Assembly: GCA_963678205.1 (NCBI GenBank)
Contig: OY782760.1
Location: 1,116,001-1,180,000 of the forward strand
Reading direction: 5' to 3'
Origin: G963556115 sp963678205
GTDB lineage: Bacteria > Planctomycetota > SZUA-567
Length of the DNA stretch: 64,000 bases
The position numbers and the translations under genes are program-made. The notes beneath the pieces were generated by a model. That model was not told the DNA's origin. It searched no databases and was given only the letters and a program-made list of their open reading frames with translations. Positions 9,203-16,675 of the stretch are shown one piece after another; the first letter of the stretch is position 1; every line of letters starts with the position of its first letter.

Positions 9203-9455
9203 AATAAGGAGAAACATATAGGATTCTTGGAGCTCTGTTTGGTGGTATACCTTTTTGTGTAACCAGTTTTTGTCGTGGAGACTAACTGGAAAGGAATACT
9301 CTATGTGTTGTGTTTGTTGTTGTGTTTGTTTGTGTGTGTGTGTTGTGTTTGTTTGTTTTGTGTAAGAGTTTCTTCCGAATCCTATATGCTTAAGGTTATA
9401 ATAATCTCCAAAATATGTTAAATTGATATTTAAATAATTTAGTAACTTTTTATAA
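9203..9455 (-). ncRNA. Candidate structured small RNA with long A/C-rich loop (strand favoured: minus)
   Basis: No protein can be coded here, yet the DNA folds strongly. A 12-bp perfect closing stem pairs 9215-9226 with 9377-9388. Directly stacked on it is a second stem (GGAA 9293-9296 with TTCC 9373-9376, ACTCT 9298-9302 with AGAGT 9365-9369). A third hairpin pairs CCAGTT 9263-9268 with AACTGG 9284-9289. The apical loop 9303-9364 is almost pure G/T on plus, thus A/C on minus. On the minus strand a TTGACA-16-TAGAAT promoter (9461-9488) precedes it and a T-tailed hairpin (9163-9202) ends it, predicting about 290 nt. A plus-strand terminator at 9540-9584 leaves the other strand possible. It does not match tmRNA, RNase P, SRP or 6S RNA as far as I can see. 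Confidence 0.45.
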
Positions 9456-9460
9456 TTAAG

Positions 9461-9488
9461 ATTCTATCAAAGAATTAGTCTTTGTCAA
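9461..9488 (-). promoter_or_regulatory. Sigma-70-type promoter of candidate RNA
   Basis: On the minus strand TTGACA (9483-9488) and TAGAAT (9461-9466) are spaced by 16 bp. Transcription would start near 9454-9455 and run leftward into the structured region. Confidence 0.55.
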
Positions 9489-9539
9489 GTAGATATTTTT
9501 ATATTTATTTAAATATAGTTAAAAAATAAAGGTTTATTG

Positions 9540-9584
9540 CCCGCAACATATTGATGTGCAACATGTTGCGGGTGTGTTTTTTTT
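9540..9584 (+). terminator. Plus-strand rho-independent terminator of unknown transcript
   Basis: CCCGCAACAT (9540-9549) pairs with ATGTTGCGGG (9563-9572), followed by a T8 run at 9577-9584. No plus-strand gene ends nearby; murJ already has its own terminator. It either backs up murJ or ends a plus-strand RNA from 9203 onward. Confidence 0.65.
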
Positions 9585-9747
9585 GTAAAATAGTCTTAGT
9601 GTGTAATATAATATTTTTAATTTATGTATTTAATTCTTTTTTTACTGTATGTTTTTTTATTGATTACTATGTAGGATGTCTATTCGCTATTTATTAATAA
9701 TCCTAATTTATTTTACCAATATGTAGGTTGCTTTGCTGGTTTTAATA
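9585..9747. other. AT-rich spacer between two terminators
   Basis: No gene, repeat or RNA-like structure was recognised between the plus-strand terminator and the rpsI terminator. Confidence 0.4.
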
Positions 9748-9780
9748 TAAAAAAACAAGGCTGCGATTTTCGCAGCCTTG
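9748..9780 (-). terminator. Terminator of the rplM-rpsI operon
   Basis: An 11-bp stem CAAGGCTGCGA/TCGCAGCCTTG (9756-9766 with 9770-9780) with a 3-nt loop is followed on the minus strand by a T run (A run 9748-9755 on plus). Confidence 0.9.
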
Positions 9781-9813
9781 ATAAAATACAAACATTGTAG
9801 TGTGAGGTTTGCC

Positions 9814-10212
9814 TTAACGTTTTGAGAACTGGAAGCTCTTTCTTGCGCCTGGCTTACCCGGTTTCTTACGTTCAACCATACGAGAGTCTCGTGATAGGAA
9901 TCCTTGAGCTCTTAGTAGAGGTTCTTTTTCTGGTTCAGCTTTTAGAAGGGCACGACCTAGACCCATCATGATTGCGCCAGCCTGACCTGTAGTACCACCA
10001 CCACGTACGCTAACAAAAACATCATAATCTTTTGCTACTTCAAGATGTTTGAGGGGTCCGAATATTGCAGCCTCTTGTCTTGGTGTAGTGAAGTATTCAG
10101 AACTTTTTTTGCCATTTATTATAAATTCACCAGTACCTTTGCGGATTCTCACTCTTGCTACTGATGCTTTACGTCTTCCTGTACCCCATTCGTAACCATT
10201 TTTATCTGCCAT
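9814..10212 (-). CDS. rpsI: 30S ribosomal protein S9
   Basis: 132 residues, the usual S9 length. It binds 16S rRNA in the head of the small subunit and its C-terminal tail reaches the P-site tRNA. Typical features are YEWGTGRRKASVARVRI at the N-terminus, the VRGGGTTGQAGAIMMGLGRALL helix in the middle, and the conserved basic tail ending SFQFSKR. It begins 2 nt after the stop of rplM, the near-universal gene order. Confidence 0.98.
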   Translation of the reverse strand: MADKNGYEWGTGRRKASVARVRIRKGTGEFIINGKKSSEYFTTPRQEAAIFGPLKHLEVAKDYDVFVSVRGGGTTGQAGAIMMGLGRALLKAEPEKEPLLRAQGFLSRDSRMVERKKPGKPGARKSFQFSKR

Positions 10213-10214
10213 TG

Positions 10215-10664
10215 TTATTTCCTCCCTGCGTCAATATTTAGTGGCTTTGGATTCTGTGCTGCATGTGGGTGCTCTCCGCCTTTATAAATTTTGAGCTTTT
10301 TAAGCATTTGTCTGCCCATTTTGGTCTTTGGGAGCATTCTGCGAACAGCATTGCGGATGATACGATCTGGATGATCTTCTTGCATATCGCTTATCTTTAC
10401 TTCTTTTAGACCACCAATCCAGCCTGTGTGGTATCTAAATACTTTATCACGCATTTTATTCCCTGTAAGAATCATTTTCTCACAGTTGGTAACAATAACA
10501 TAATCACCTGTGTCAATATATGGTGTATATATAGCCTTGTTTTTACCCATTAGAATTGTTGCAATTTCTGTAGCTAGACGACCTACAATCAGATCGGTTC
10601 CGTCTGCAATAAACCAGTCAGGCTTGAATTCTGAGGGTTTTGCAAAAGTTGTTTGTTTCATCAT
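10215..10664 (-). CDS. rplM: 50S ribosomal protein L13
   Basis: 149 residues from ATG 10662-10664, the likeliest start because AGAAGAG lies about 11 nt upstream and the length then fits the family (about 142-150). In-frame ATGs further upstream would add an unlikely N-terminal extension. L13 is an early assembly protein of the large subunit. Diagnostic parts: WFIADGTDLIVGRLATEIATILMGK, YVIVTNCEKMILTGNK, YHTGWIGGLKE, RMLPKTKMGRQMLKKLKIYKGGEHPH (these span residues about 13-135). It is co-transcribed with rpsI. A hairpin in the 5' leader (10735-10753) may take part in control. Confidence 0.97.
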   Translation of the reverse strand: MMKQTTFAKPSEFKPDWFIADGTDLIVGRLATEIATILMGKNKAIYTPYIDTGDYVIVTNCEKMILTGNKMRDKVFRYHTGWIGGLKEVKISDMQEDHPDRIIRNAVRRMLPKTKMGRQMLKKLKIYKGGEHPHAAQNPKPLNIDAGRK

Positions 10665-10734
10665 TTTAAGAACTCTTCTCTTTTGATTCATTAAAAAATA
10701 ATAATTTACATTCATTTAATATATATAAAAGTGC

Positions 10735-10753
10735 CATCGGGGACAAGCCGATG
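10735..10753 (-). promoter_or_regulatory. Leader hairpin upstream of rplM
   Basis: CATCGG (10735-10740) pairs with CCGATG (10748-10753) around a 7-nt loop. It lies 71-89 nt upstream of the L13 start in an otherwise AT-rich leader. L13 autoregulates its operon through leader structures in several bacteria, so this could be such a site; this is inference from position only. Confidence 0.4.
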
Positions 10754-11045
10754 TCAGAGAGTAATAATTTACATATTTACCAGTAAATGTCAATATAATT
10801 GTTTGTTTTTAAAAAGAATATTAGCTTGTTTCCGAGAGAAGTTGCTTGTGTATTGATTATTGTATGTTTATTGCGTGAGCAAAAATATGTTAAATAGTAT
10901 ATTATTTTGTGTGCTCAATACTAATATATTGATTTATATTTATATAAGTCTATAATTATTACAAATTATTTTAAATTGTTGAGAAGATTATTTATTTTAT
11001 ATTTTGTATATATTTGTTATTGTTTTATGAAAGGCATATTGAAAA
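10754..11045. other. Divergent promoter region rplM/metK
   Basis: AT-rich, no gene. I looked for a SAM-sensing riboswitch upstream of metK and see no conserved helices or terminator that would support one. An imperfect palindrome centred on the TTTACCAGTAAA stretch (around 10778-10789) is the only other structure noticed. Confidence 0.4.
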
Positions 11046-12233
11046 ATGAGTAAATTGAATACTCCTCATGTGTTTACCTCAGAGTCTGTGAGTGAAGGGC
11101 ATCCTGACAAGGTATGTGATCAAATATCTGATGCGATTCTCGATGCTTGCCTTGCTGAAGATAAGGCTAGTCGTGTGGCATGTGAGACCTCATGCACTAC
11201 AAATTTTGTTCTTAATGCAGGTGAGATTACATGTAAAGGTTGGGATAAGATTAATCCTGAAGCAATAGCTAGGCAAGTTTGTCATGAGATTGGTTATAAT
11301 AGAGAAGAACTTGAGTTTTGCGATAAAACGTTTGAGTATGAATGTAGGATTCACCCTCAGTCTCCTGATATTTCTCAAGGCGTAACTGCTGGTGAAGGTT
11401 TGTTTGATGAGCAGGGTGCGGGTGACCAAGGAATGATGTTTGGTTATGCTACAACTGCAACTCCTGAACTTATGCCTGCGCCAATTCAGTATAGCCATAA
11501 ACTACTTGACGTTTTACAGAAGTTGCGTAAAGATGGGGTATATTCATATCTCAGACCTGATAGTAAATCTCAGGTTTCTGTACTACATGAGGGTGGGCAA
11601 CCTAAAGCGATTACATCTGTTGTAATTTCTCATCAGACAGATGATATTAGTCTTGATATTATTAGAAAAGATATGGTTGAGGTTATTAAAGACACTCTTG
11701 AGCCAACCGGGTTGTTAACATCAGATACAGAGTACTTTGTAAATCCAACAGGGAAATTTGTAATTGGTGGACCTCACGGGGATGCTGGGCTTACAGGTAG
11801 AAAAATTATTGTTGATACTTATGGTGGAGTTGGCTCTCACGGTGGTGGTGCTTTCTCTGGGAAAGACCCTACAAAGGTTGACCGCTCTGCTGCTTATTTT
11901 GCAAGATACGTTGCAAAGAACCTTGTCGCTTCAGGGTTAGCAACTAAGTGTGAAGTTCAGGTTGCTTATGCAATTGGTGTGGCAAAGCCATTATCAATTA
12001 ATGTTTCTTTCTACGGTACAGGTGTTAAGGAAGAACAAGATGTGCAGAAGATTCTTGAGAGTGGGGAGATTTTTGATTTTCGTCCTGCTGCGATTGAAAA
12101 GGTTCTACTTCTTCGTGATCCTTCTGGTTGGAGTTATCGTGATACAGCTGCTTATGGTCACTTTGGTCGTGATAAATTCCCTTGGGAAAGACTTGATAAG
12201 GTTGAAGATATTAAATCTGCATTTGGCATATAA
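11046..12233 (+). CDS. metK: S-adenosylmethionine synthetase
   Basis: 395 residues, standard length. It makes S-adenosylmethionine from methionine and ATP in the cytosol as a homotetramer. Signatures: ESVSEGHPDKVCDQISDAIL near the N-terminus, the loop GAGDQGMMFGYA at about residues 120-131, and GGGAFSGKDPTKVDRSAAY at about 260-280 containing the phosphate-binding lysine. GAAAGG precedes the ATG. It stands as a single gene with its own terminator. The product feeds methylthioadenosine and deoxyadenosine formation, whose sugar parts may be salvaged by the enzymes at 58635-61711 (inference). Confidence 0.98.
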   Translation: MSKLNTPHVFTSESVSEGHPDKVCDQISDAILDACLAEDKASRVACETSCTTNFVLNAGEITCKGWDKINPEAIARQVCHEIGYNREELEFCDKTFEYECRIHPQSPDISQGVTAGEGLFDEQGAGDQGMMFGYATTATPELMPAPIQYSHKLLDVLQKLRKDGVYSYLRPDSKSQVSVLHEGGQPKAITSVVISHQTDDISLDIIRKDMVEVIKDTLEPTGLLTSDTEYFVNPTGKFVIGGPHGDAGLTGRKIIVDTYGGVGSHGGGAFSGKDPTKVDRSAAYFARYVAKNLVASGLATKCEVQVAYAIGVAKPLSINVSFYGTGVKEEQDVQKILESGEIFDFRPAAIEKVLLLRDPSGWSYRDTAAYGHFGRDKFPWERLDKVEDIKSAFGI

Positions 12234-12252
12234 CGCAGATGTTTAAATAATA

Positions 12253-12284
12253 AAACGGGATTGGCGAAGACCAATTCCGTTTTT
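12253..12284 (+). terminator. Terminator of metK
   Basis: AAACGGGATTGG (12253-12264) pairs with CCAATTCCGTTT (12271-12282), one G-T wobble, followed by T residues. It may also work for the convergent receiver gene. Confidence 0.85.
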
Positions 12285-12340
12285 GCTTTATACAAACCTC
12301 TGAATTAAAGAATGTTATTTATTCGTTTGCGATATGATCT

Positions 12341-12721
12341 TTATTTGAAGCGCAGAACATCATCTACAGCTTTGATAAGTTGTTCTTCTCTAAAAGGTTT
12401 TGATAGAATTGCTGCCGGTTTTGTCATACTTGGTTCATCAAGTTCAAAGTCTTCATAGCAGCCAGTCATTATGATTATAGGAGGGACTTCTTTGAGAAGG
12501 TGGGTGTGTCTAAGAAATTCCTGCCCAGACATAACAGGCATGCGCAGATCTAGAATAATAAGAGATATGTCTTTGCACATACCCTGACACTCTTTTAGCA
12601 TCTCAAGAGCTTCCATCCCGTTGGAAGTAGGAATAATATCATAGTTGTTCGCAAGTAAGAGGAAGCTGACAGAGTCTCGTGTAGCTCTTTCATCCTCAAC
12701 AACCATTATTTTTTCCTTCAT
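12341..12721 (-). CDS. Stand-alone response-regulator receiver domain protein
   Basis: 126 residues, a single REC domain with no output domain, as in CheY or Spo0F. The phospho-acceptor is D58 (LIILDLRMP), with the acidic pocket at E9-D10-E11, T86 (MTG) and K108 (LSKPF). Such proteins relay phosphate between kinases or bind a target such as a flagellar motor. AAGGTG precedes the start. No kinase lies next to it, so its partner is unknown. A chemotaxis role is possible given the chemoreceptor at 49478-51814, but the sequence is not clearly CheY. Confidence 0.85.
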   Translation of the reverse strand: MKEKIMVVEDERATRDSVSFLLLANNYDIIPTSNGMEALEMLKECQGMCKDISLIILDLRMPVMSGQEFLRHTHLLKEVPPIIIMTGCYEDFELDEPSMTKPAAILSKPFREEQLIKAVDDVLRFK

Positions 12722-13001
12722 TATTCACCTTGCTCCATTTAATATTATTTATAAAAAATTAACACTAAAACATCAAAATATATTATAACTTATTTATATA
12801 ATCTGGCAAGATAATATTTCCGTAGTAGCTAGAAAATATTAGTAATTTAAAGTTATAAATACGCTAATAATTTTTTAGACTTTGTGTTTTATATGTGTTT
12901 GTATATAATTTGTGAGATAAATTTAGTTTATGTACTTTTAAATTAATATATATTGATATTTAACGTGTTATATTTTCTGACTATTTAGATAAGGAAAATT
13001 T
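12722..13001. other. AT-rich divergent intergenic region
   Basis: No gene or clear regulatory structure; it should carry promoters for the receiver protein (minus) and the FKBP isomerase (plus). Confidence 0.4.
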
Positions 13002-13940
13002 ATGAGTAAGATTAATTTGGTAAAACTTTTTTTAGTGTTTGTCATATCTCTTATCGCGTCAAATGATCTTTTGGCTGCTGAAGATGATATGAAAGTCGCA
13101 TCGTATGGTATAGGTTATGATACAGGTACAAAAGTAAAAAGTAGTGCTAATTTGGTAGATTATAAGACTTTTGTGGAAGGCTTGAAAGATTATCTAGCTA
13201 AGAAAGAGCCAAAATATTCTCAAGAAAAAATAGCTCAAGCAGCTCAAGAGGTGAATAAAATTGTTTCTGAAAAGCTTGGTGATAAGGCACAGAGCGTTAC
13301 TCCTGAAATGATTGCTGGTATCGAACTGCCTGCAGATCTTAAGGATGTGCTGTCGTATGGCTCTGGATTTATGTACGGTGTCCAATTGTCTGAAGGAGCT
13401 GAGATAATAGATAGTGATAGTATTGTATTAGGTTTTACTGATTCAGTTGAAGGCAAGGAAAGTAAGTATACTCCAGATCAGCTCAAGCAAGCAATGATTA
13501 AGCTTGAAGCAATATTTGAGCAAAAGATGAATGAAAAAATGAATGCAATTGCTCAGCCTAATATTGAAGCTGGGAAAAAATTCATGGAAGAGTATGTAAA
13601 GCAGGATGGGGTAAAGGTTACCCCTGAAGGGATTGCATACAAATCACTAAAAGTTGGAACAGGAGAACAGCCAAAGCCAACAGACACGGTAAAAGTGCAC
13701 TATGTAGGAAAATTGATTGATGGTACGGAATTTGATAGTTCTATAAAAAGAGGTAAACCGGCAGAGTTTAATATACAGCAAGTTGTTGATGGTTGGAAAA
13801 TTATTGTTCCTCAGATGAAGGTTGGAGATAAATGGGAGATTGTAATTCCTTATAATCTTGCTTATGGCTTATCCGGCCAGCCACCAATAAAGCCTGGTGA
13901 TACTCTTATTTTTGAGTTGGAGCTTCTAGGCGTCAAATAA
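13002..13940 (+). CDS. Periplasmic FKBP-type peptidyl-prolyl isomerase (FkpA/Mip-like) with doubled N-terminal domain
   Basis: 312 residues. A signal peptide (1-26, ending LLAAED) exports it. Residues about 222-312 form the FKBP catalytic domain: VKVHYVGKLIDGTEFDSS, then the IPYNLAYGLSGQPPIKPG loop and the closing strand LIFELELLGVK. It speeds proline isomerisation during folding of envelope proteins. Upstream lie two related copies of the helical FKBP_N dimerisation region: YGIGYDTGTKV at residue about 35 and YGSGFMYGVQL at about 124, each followed by a KxxYxxxxxxQAxxxxxxIxxxKxxxK-type helix. Known FkpA and Mip proteins have one such unit. It is a single gene. Confidence 0.9.
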   Translation: MSKINLVKLFLVFVISLIASNDLLAAEDDMKVASYGIGYDTGTKVKSSANLVDYKTFVEGLKDYLAKKEPKYSQEKIAQAAQEVNKIVSEKLGDKAQSVTPEMIAGIELPADLKDVLSYGSGFMYGVQLSEGAEIIDSDSIVLGFTDSVEGKESKYTPDQLKQAMIKLEAIFEQKMNEKMNAIAQPNIEAGKKFMEEYVKQDGVKVTPEGIAYKSLKVGTGEQPKPTDTVKVHYVGKLIDGTEFDSSIKRGKPAEFNIQQVVDGWKIIVPQMKVGDKWEIVIPYNLAYGLSGQPPIKPGDTLIFELELLGVK

Positions 13941-13963
13941 ATATATTTTTTTAATTAGTATTT

Positions 13964-14000
13964 AAAGGGGTACCTATATGTTAATATAGGTACCCCTTTT
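13964..14000 (+). terminator. Terminator after the FKBP gene
   Basis: A 16-bp stem pairs 13964-13979 with 13984-13999/14000 and ends in TTTT; it contains GGGGTACC and its complement. Confidence 0.85.
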
Positions 14001-14091
14001 GATAAATTTATTTATTGCAAAGGTTGCAAGTGACTTTTAACTTCTAGTTTGTACGCTGATAGCTGATTATATCACAAGCGTCTTTATCATT

Positions 14092-14165
14092 TTAAACTGT
14101 ATTGCCTGATGCACAGGCAATAGTGCAGATAACAAGTATCGCAGGTGTAATTTTATCTGGTAGAA
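14092..14165 (-). pseudogene. Possible remnant of a small lipoprotein gene
   Basis: The minus strand reads ITPAILVICTIACASGNTV then a stop at 14092-14094, which looks like the end of a small lipoprotein signal with lipobox-like IAC. No ATG, GTG or TTG start with a ribosome site is present, and a stop lies a few codons upstream. A perfect 9-bp inverted repeat (TATTGCCTG/CAGGCAATA, about 14100-14122) lies within it. This may be a decayed neighbour of the Cys-rich lipoprotein next door or pure coincidence. Confidence 0.2.
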
Positions 14166-14261
14166 TTTTTTAAAAAGATAAGAATTGTTAATAATAAATA
14201 ATGCGCGGTATTATGTACAATGTTTTGAATGTAATATAGTTTATTTTATTTATTCTCTTGT

Positions 14262-14313
14262 ATAGTATAATCAATAAGGCTGGCATGCATGCCAGCCTTA
14301 TTGATTATACTAT
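14262..14313. repeat. Perfect 52-bp palindrome
   Basis: Positions 14262-14287 are the exact reverse complement of 14288-14313, with a GC-rich centre (GGCTGGCATG and its complement) and no spacer. It sits 25 bp past the stop of the small lipoprotein gene and would form a 24-26 bp hairpin in RNA of either direction. The simplest reading is a strong terminator, though no T run follows. Confidence 0.8.
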
Positions 14314-14338
14314 TTAACTTTTGGTTGAAACTGTAAAC

Positions 14339-14473
14339 TTACATGTCACAAGTAGTGCAGCATGTTGTGCATGGTTCTGGCTCAGGTTGGCAAGTGTTGC
14401 AAGGTGAAGTGCAACCAGATGCAAAGATAACAGTACCAACAACAAGTGTAGCAAGAATGATTTTACGTAGCAT
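14339..14473 (-). CDS. Small Cys-rich lipoprotein
   Basis: 44 residues from the ATG at 14471-14473, preceded by AAGGAG, which fixes the start over a longer in-frame option. A lipoprotein signal ends at FASGC, so the mature product is only about 26 residues, starting with the lipidated Cys. The mature part is dominated by Cys, Thr, Pro and Glu: CNTCQ, EPEPCTTCCTTCDM, about eight cysteines counting the lipid-bearing one. Function is unknown. The CxxC-type spacing suggests metal binding or disulfides; entericidin-like roles in envelope stress are another option. Confidence 0.7.
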   Translation of the reverse strand: MLRKIILATLVVGTVIFASGCTSPCNTCQPEPEPCTTCCTTCDM

Positions 14474-14591
14474 AATTTTCTCCTTAAAATACTTAGTGAT
14501 AGTTACAAAAACAAAAGTACCCCTATACTCTATAAACATAATATAATATGTTTATAGATTTTTGACAAGTGTAAAATAATAATAAATAAAG

Positions 14592-14619
14592 AAAAGACCA
14601 GTAGTATTACCAGCCTTTT
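14592..14619 (-). terminator. Terminator of tkt
   Basis: A 12-bp stem with G-T pairs on the minus strand (14592-14603 with 14608-14619), followed by a T-rich stretch, lies 25 bp past the tkt stop codon. Confidence 0.7.
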
Positions 14620-14644
14620 CTAAAAGATTTTAATGCTGTATAAG

Positions 14645-16675
14645 TTAGAATCCAGCTTCAGAAATTTTGGCTAGAACAGATTTTGCTGTGAAGCCATATT
14701 TTTCTCCAACAAGTTTCGCTGGAGCAGATGTACCGAAGCCATCCATACCGATAAAGATACCGTCATCCCCAATAATGCCTTCCCAACCTTGAGCTACACC
14801 TGCTTCTATTACAACACGTTTATTCATGCTGCTTGGAAGTACCTGTTGGCGGTATTCAGAACTTTGTGCTTTGAATAGATCAAGGCACGGAATACTAACG
14901 ACTCTTACACTACGTCCTGAGTCACGTAGTGACTGTGCTACTTCTTGAGCAAGGCTAACTTCGCTTCCTGTTGCAATAATGCAGATTTCGGCAGCTTCAT
15001 CCGCTGGCTTTTCTAGAATATAGCCACCTTTTAGAGTGTTTTCAGCTGGAGCGTGTGTTTCACGGTCAATAGTTGCAAGATTTTGACGGGTTAGAGTAAT
15101 AACTGTTGGCCCGTCTTTCTTCGCTAGAGCGTACTGGTATGCATATGCGGCTTCATTTGCGTCTGCAGGGCGGAAAGTATCAACATTTGGTATGCAACGT
15201 AGAGCAGCCAAATGTTCAATTGGCTGATGAGTTGGACCATCTTCACCAACATAGATACTGTCATGAGTGAATACATATAGCGTTTGTAATTTTGATAATG
15301 CTGACATGCGAATAGCAGGACGAAGATAATCGCTGAACACGAAGAATGTTGCACAGAAAGGAATAAATCCACCGTGGGCAGCAATACCATTGCTGATCTG
15401 GCCCATTGCATGTTCGCGTACACCGTAGTGAATATTTCTTGCGAGGTATTTTCCTGGCTCAACAAAAGCTTGGTCTGTAAATGCTCCCTTACTGATGAAT
15501 GTTTTGTTTGATTCAACAAGATCTGCTGAGCCTCCGACAACCTCTGGAATAGCTTTAGCAAAATCTGCAAGGATCTGTCCACCTGAAGCTCTAGTCGCTG
15601 CAACAAAATCAGAAGCGAATTCTGGAGTAGATTTTTTCCAGTCTACTGGTAGGTCACCATTCATTACGCGGATATATTCTTTTGCTGTTTCTTTATCTTT
15701 ATTCTGGAAGTCTGTAAGTAATGTGTCCCATTTTTTACGAGTAGCGACCCATTCTTCTTTACGTTTTTCAAAGAAAGCTGATACTTCTGAAGGTACTTGG
15801 AATGATTCATCTGACCAGCCAATTGCAGCTTTACCAGCAGCAATTTCGTCTGGACCAAGTGGTGCGCCGTGAGCACTAGGCTGGCCTTCTTTATTTGGAG
15901 CACCTTTACCAATGTGTGTTGTTGCAATGATAAGACTTGGTTTGCTTGTTTCATCTTTTGCTGCTTCAATTGCTGCTGCAATTGCTGCATGGTCATGACC
16001 GTCAATTCTCTGAACGTGCCATCCATCTGCCTCATAACGCATTCCAACATTTTCTGTAAAGCAGATTTCTGTCTTACCATCAATCTGAATGCCGTTTGAA
16101 TCATAGAATGCAATAAGTTTGCCAAGTTTTAGATGGCCTGCAAGGCTGGCTGCTTCTTGAGTGATACCTTCCTGATTACAGCCGTCACCCATAATGACGT
16201 AAGTATAATGGTCTGTAATGTTATGGCTGGAAGTGTTGTACATCTCCCCAAGCATTCTTTCTGCTAGAGCCATACCTGTAGCAGCAGTAAAACCTGCTCC
16301 AAGTGGACCCGTTGTAAAATCTACACCTTTTGTATGGAATAATTCAGGATGACCAGGGGTTAGGCTGTCTAATTGGCGGAACTGCTTGAGTTCTTCAAGT
16401 GGAATATAGCCAGCTAGATATAGCATAGAGTATAGAAGCATTGAACCGTGCCCTGCAGATAAAATAAAGCGGTCTCTGTTGAACCACTTGTCATCATTAG
16501 GGTCGATATTTAAAGCTCTTGTTAAAAGTACCGCTGCTATATCAGAACAGCCCATAGGTAAACCCGGGTGTCCACTGTTTGCAGCCTGTACACCATCTGC
16601 AGATAACCATCTAATTGTATCTGCAACTTTTTGTGAAAGCTCCGCATCAATTGCAGGCGCTAGTTTTTCACTCAT
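14645..16675 (-). CDS. tkt: Transketolase
   Basis: 676 residues, the full-length bacterial type. It moves two-carbon ketol units between sugar phosphates in the pentose phosphate pathway, with thiamine diphosphate and a divalent metal. The N-terminal domain has ANSGHPGLPMGCSDIA and the cofactor motif GDGCNQEG near residue 160. The central pyrimidine-binding domain holds GVREHAMGQISNGIA and the C-terminal domain follows ILEKPAD. AGGAGAG precedes the ATG. It is a single gene, divergent from the ribokinase across a 537-bp spacer that carries two TTTCGAAA sites. Confidence 0.97.
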   Translation of the reverse strand: MSEKLAPAIDAELSQKVADTIRWLSADGVQAANSGHPGLPMGCSDIAAVLLTRALNIDPNDDKWFNRDRFILSAGHGSMLLYSMLYLAGYIPLEELKQFRQLDSLTPGHPELFHTKGVDFTTGPLGAGFTAATGMALAERMLGEMYNTSSHNITDHYTYVIMGDGCNQEGITQEAASLAGHLKLGKLIAFYDSNGIQIDGKTEICFTENVGMRYEADGWHVQRIDGHDHAAIAAAIEAAKDETSKPSLIIATTHIGKGAPNKEGQPSAHGAPLGPDEIAAGKAAIGWSDESFQVPSEVSAFFEKRKEEWVATRKKWDTLLTDFQNKDKETAKEYIRVMNGDLPVDWKKSTPEFASDFVAATRASGGQILADFAKAIPEVVGGSADLVESNKTFISKGAFTDQAFVEPGKYLARNIHYGVREHAMGQISNGIAAHGGFIPFCATFFVFSDYLRPAIRMSALSKLQTLYVFTHDSIYVGEDGPTHQPIEHLAALRCIPNVDTFRPADANEAAYAYQYALAKKDGPTVITLTRQNLATIDRETHAPAENTLKGGYILEKPADEAAEICIIATGSEVSLAQEVAQSLRDSGRSVRVVSIPCLDLFKAQSSEYRQQVLPSSMNKRVVIEAGVAQGWEGIIGDDGIFIGMDGFGTSAPAKLVGEKYGFTAKSVLAKISEAGF

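Noticed and set aside
9303..9364. GT-rich stretch as a CRISPR or tandem-repeat array
   Set aside because: There are no regular units with spacers; the stretch lies inside a stem-loop and fits a loop of an RNA better.
10780..11045. SAM riboswitch upstream of metK
   Set aside because: No conserved helix set or terminator could be seen in this AT-rich leader.
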